This document shows positions 60,385 to 64,000 of a DNA stretch of 64,000 bases, one piece after another; positions within the stretch are counted from its first letter, which is position 1, and each line of letters starts with the position of its first letter. The translations under genes were made by a program, and so were the position numbers. The stretch covers positions 5,204,501 to 5,268,500 of the forward strand of contig NC_063157.1 of assembly GCF_020921035.1 (NCBI RefSeq). The letters run 5' to 3'. The notes under the pieces were generated by a model. The model did not search any database and was not told where the DNA came from. It saw only the letters and a list, made by a program, of their open reading frames with translations. The stretch comes from Rhodamnia argentea (lineage: Eukaryota; Streptophyta; Magnoliopsida; Myrtales; Myrtaceae).

Positions 60385-62710
60385 TCATGCCACTGAAGGG
60401 ACAGGACACTTGTAAGCCTGATTCTGGCACCGTCTCCTTATAACCGGTGTTCTCGGAGATAGGCTCGAAGCCCCGAAACAGAAGTACTGGCCCCTAAATT
60501 TCTTGCGGAAGGAGCCTCGTTTGTCCGTCGGGTTCGAAGTTCCGTCTGTAATGACTTCTTCCTTGGAGCATGATGGCCCGGCAACCTCAGGTTCAACATA
60601 GACACCCTTCTGCTTATAGTTGTTCACTGAATTGGGCGACGAAACTGGTGACTTTGAAAACGAGCTCGAACGAGACCGACGCGGAAGATTCGGGTTTGGC
60701 ACAGCCTGCAGAACTCCTTGCCTTAAACCCGAAGCCAACTTCTTTCTGTTGGATGGGCTAGAAATATCGCTCCTCACTGAGAGCGTCCTCTTGTGGTTAG
60801 GAAGCGAAGAGGGCTTCGCGAATCTCTGCCGAAGGGGGACAGGAGTTTCGTCTGAGCTACAGTTACCCGATCCTGCCTCGCCCGATCTTTTACCTCTCTC
60901 GGTATTTTTTTCTCTATTACGAGGCCACAACAGAACCTTTCTGAGCCGCTGTGCAGCAGAATTTGCAGTGCCCGGTTTCTTGCAAATGAACGAGTTATCA
61001 TTCTCATTGGTTGAGTCGAATGAAGATGAAGCAATTCCCGGGATAGCCAGATCTTTGGCATCTAATGCATTCTCAATGCCTGTATGCAAGAATATCTCGC
61101 TATCGACGATTCTAAAGGATGTCCCTGGACTGCTTCCATTGACTTGCATCTTCAAATGGGAAGCGATGGCTTTTCGGGCCGTGAAGTCCTGAGCTCCAAA
61201 CATTCCCCCAACTGAAATCAATTGTCTAATCAAGATATCTGATGATACAGAATGTGGCCGCTGTTTGAGTAGATCGAGTGCGGTCATGCCATCTTCATCT
61301 CGTACATTCACGTCGATTGAGCGGACAGTCATCAGAAGCTCAATCAGTTCCGAATGAACATTCCCGATGATCGCCATGTGAAGAGCAGTTCGGCCATCAT
61401 TGTTCTTTGCATTTATGATGTCTTCCAAAGCCTTTCCATGTACCAATTGCTTCATGAGCTCCATCTGCCTGTCTAATCTTCGGAAGCCGGGAGTCTGGAA
61501 CCCTGAAATCGCCATGTGGAGGAAGGTTTCTCCAGCACCATTTCGGATGAAGGCAGAGGAGGGTGAAGCAGATATCAGGGCTCGGACTGTGGCTAATTGA
61601 CCCTTGAGAGCAGCAATGTTGAGGGCTGTGTTGCCTTGATGGTCTGTGGAGCCGCCGATGTCAAAGGATTCTGTAAGGTACTTAACTACCTGCAGTAAAA
61701 TTCGAGAGAATCGGTTAACTAATTGACAAATGACGAGGTTGTTCCAACACAGTTAAACATGGAGAACAATCAAAGCCATGGACATCTGAAAGTGATGTTT
61801 CATTTCATACATTACGATCTCCGACAAAGTTAAACAGAGGCAAAACAAAGTCAAGCCAGCTAGATCTATCATCGGCTACTACATCAACTGATATTTGAAC
61901 ATTATAAGCTCACATCTTCATTACGATTCATGGAGGATTACAGGCTAAAACATACAAAAGCCGGAACATGAGATTTCGCGAAAAATTCAACCAACTCACC
62001 TCAACCTGTCCTCTGCTCGCGGCTGCATGTAAGATGGTGGATCCTTGAGCATCTCTATAAGCCAAAACATCAGAGCAATTGCTCAAAAGCTCCTTCAGAA
62101 TCCTCAGATTCCCTCCCCTAGCTGCCGCATGAGCAGCCCTGTTCATCATCTCCCACCTATAAAGCGAAGGAATCTCCCCGATATGCTCCTCCAATTCCCC
62201 ACCTTTCCCCGTCGAAAGCCTCGGTGAGACCGCAAAATCGAAAACAACCTTGAACACTTCACAGCTCTTGCTCCTAGCAGCAGCATAAAGCACATCAGTG
62301 ACCCCAAATTCTCCTTCTCCAAAAACAAGTAAAGGGTCCCTCTCAAGCAGTTCTTTGACGAAACCCAAGTCTCCGGCCGACGCGGCGGTGTACATGAGCC
62401 ACCCGCCATAGCCGCCTCGGAGGAGGGAATTCTTCTTGCCCCTCTTGGACTCGCACTCCTGAAAGAGCTTCCGTGCGACCTGAGACCGGCACTTGGCGAC
62501 GTCGTGGAACTTCTCATCGTCATCCCACACGGTCTCGAGCCGCCGGATCCGGCGGAGGGACGTGAGCTTGATGAGGTGATTGTTGTCGATCTTAAGGAGC
62601 TCGCGGACCAGGTCGTAGTGGCCATTCGCAGCCGCCCAATCTATGGGGGCCGCATACCACCATTGATCCCCGGTGCTCTCCCACCGAAGAGGAAAGTACG
62701 TAGGAGCCAT
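60385..62710 (-). CDS. Ankyrin-repeat protein with basic C-terminal region, intact copy
   Basis: Ankyrin-repeat scaffold-type protein of a plant-specific family; molecular role unknown to me. Two exons: 62000-62710 (237 codons) and 60385-61689, joined VE|VVKYL in phase, 671 aa. Start at 62710: MAPTYFPLRWESTGDQWWYA, the conserved N-terminus. Ankyrin units are visible as APIDWAAANGHYDLVRELL, WLMYTAASAGDLGFVKELL, DVLYAAARSKSCEVFKVVF, AAHAAARGGNLRILKELL, GSTILHAAASRGQVEVVKYL, GNTALNIAALKGQLATVRAL, GETFLHMAISG, GRTALHMAIIGNVHSELIEL and GMTALDLL. The second half is polar, Ser/Arg-rich and probably unstructured (RSRSSSFSKSPVSSPNSVNN), with no membrane helix. That argues against the ACD6-like membrane class. 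The intron (61690-61999) is GT-AG and lacks the R1 insertion found in the duplicates. As I recall, Arabidopsis At3g01750 is the nearest type. Confidence 0.92.
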
Positions 62711-63130
62711 CAAGAAGACAAATATGCCAACAAGGAAGGATTTTTCAACAGCAGTTGAATCCAGAATCTTACAACAAAACCACCAGTCAGCTCAGCAAGA
62801 CGAAAAAACACGAAGAGTTGGTGCGCTTTACTCGATCCCAAGCATTTCTCACGCACACACCCCCAATAACCAAACAAATACCGCAGATCAAGAACGTCCC
62901 GACGACAAAAGAGAGATACCCACGAAGTATTTAGCTTCCAAAGAGGCGCTCGAGGTGAGTTAGGACCTGATGGATCGATCAATGGCAGGAGGAGGACAGG
63001 GTAGGCGAAGCGGTTTCTTCAATGGCGGGTGTCGCGGAATAAAGAGGGAGGCGAAGCGAAAAAGGAGAGAGAAAGCATGCGTCGACTCCCGAACAAGGAC
63101 GGGTCGAGAGTTAAAGCGGAGCTAAAGAAA
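62711..63130 (-). promoter_or_regulatory. Leader and promoter of the ankyrin gene
   Basis: On the minus strand a donor-like TTCGTGG|GTATCTC at about 62919 suggests a spliced 5' UTR. The segment 62735-62800 is the part that reappears in the duplicated units fused to the intron. Confidence 0.4.
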
Positions 63131-63437
63131 GGACAGAGACAGACAGAGACCCCTGCGCATTGATGATAAAGCTCGCGCATTTTGACGACATGGAAGGAAG
63201 AGAAAGTCGTCGACGCTGTTTATACTTTGAGCGGCTGCGCCTGACCTACCTGAATCAACAACCGTCGCAGTTCCGCGCGACACGAATCGACGTGTCGAAT
63301 GCAGACAAGACGGAGTTTCTTTCACAATTTGTTTCTCGAAGAATCTAGATATTAATGTAATATGGCTAAATTTCTATGATAAAAATTATAACAGTTTTCA
63401 ATTATGCCCCTTGAGATGACTACAAAAATGGGGGAAA

Positions 63438-63850
63438 AAAAAGGGCATAAATGATCTCTAAATTTTGGCCCGATAAGCATTATGGTCATTGTACTTTTAA
63501 TTTGTTTAATAAGATCTTAAATCTTAGCCCAATGTGTAATATCGTCTCTGAACTTTTAAATTGTTCAATATGATTCATGGAATTTGATATATGTCCACTT
63601 TAATTCTTCAACTATATGAAAAAAGTTCAATACTATCTCTGAACGTGAATTAATGGAAAGACTACATTGAACATTTTCATATAATTTATGAGCTAAATTG
63701 AACACGTATAAAAAATTTATCGAACAAACTAAAATTTCATTGATCATATTGCATATTTGGATAAAGTTTAGGAATTACTTCAACAAATTAGAAATTCAAA
63801 GACCATGTTATCCATCGAATAAAAGCTTACGGATCATTTGTATCATTATT
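63438..63850. repeat. AT-rich inverted-repeat element
   Basis: The left arm (GCATAAATGATCTCTAAATT ... ATTATGGTCATTGTACTTTT) is the imperfect reverse of the right arm (ACCATGTTATCC ... CGGATCATTTGTATC). Internal CTTTGAACT/AGTTCAA-like words. Non-coding; boundaries approximate. Confidence 0.55.
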
Positions 63851-64000
63851 CCTACGAAGATGTGATGTTATATAGTGCAAACTTGTTTTTTGACGATCAT
63901 TTTTGTTTTTCATTACTTCGTGCTATTGTAAATACAACATGATACGAGTTTTCGTTATGTTTACCACGCAATGTCGTAACTAAGTGCAAGCACGTCGCAA
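63851..64000. other. Window end, nothing recognised
   Basis: Short AT-rich tail without features. Confidence 0.3.

Overview
The window is nuclear DNA of a flowering plant, most likely a eudicot. It has spliced genes with canonical GT-AG introns (and one GC-AG), AT-rich intergenic DNA, many microsatellites, small inverted-repeat transposons and a plastid DNA insert. The style of the dispersed repeats reminds me of Myrtales genomes such as Eucalyptus, but that is an impression from memory.

The left half (1-30.6 kb) is gene-dense and orderly. It holds the 3' end of an organellar (probably mitochondrial) ribosomal protein L13 gene (+), a phosducin-like protein 3 gene (-), a bromodomain/NET-domain GTE transcription factor gene (-), the cytochrome c1 gene (-), a TLC-domain membrane protein gene (+) and a tandem pair of LHT-type amino acid transporter genes (-, -). 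All exon joins were checked for splice sites and reading phase. As I recall Arabidopsis, relatives of L13, GTE, cytochrome c1, the TLC gene and the ankyrin gene at 60-63 kb sit near each other there too, so this looks like an old conserved block. The genes serve unrelated basic functions (organelle translation, tubulin/chaperonin folding, chromatin reading, respiration, membrane lipids, amino acid uptake), and I see no operon-like cooperation.

The right half (30.6-60 kb) is gene-poor and made of duplicated scraps. An intact ankyrin-repeat gene (60.4-62.7 kb) has shed several broken copies: one decayed pseudogene (36.5-37.7 kb), an adjacent second unit in which the ankyrin exon is replaced by unrelated DNA (38.2-41.8 kb), and small pieces at 53.6 and 58.9 kb. 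Two further duplicated blocks (called X and Y here) lie among them. Y carries a promoter-plus-signal-peptide-like leader joined to two different downstream sequences.

The best-resolved mobile elements are three hAT-like elements with TAGGGG-type ends and 8-bp target duplications (25279-25935, 42706-43131, 53876-57145), and two Tourist-like elements with TAA duplications. The 3.27-kb hAT-like element encloses the first exon and core promoter of a NAC transcription factor, which looks like gene capture. A clpP-psbB spacer piece with the first codons of psbB marks a plastid-to-nucleus transfer at about 44.8-45.2 kb. I found no CRISPR array, rRNA gene, complete tRNA gene or autonomous transposase gene.
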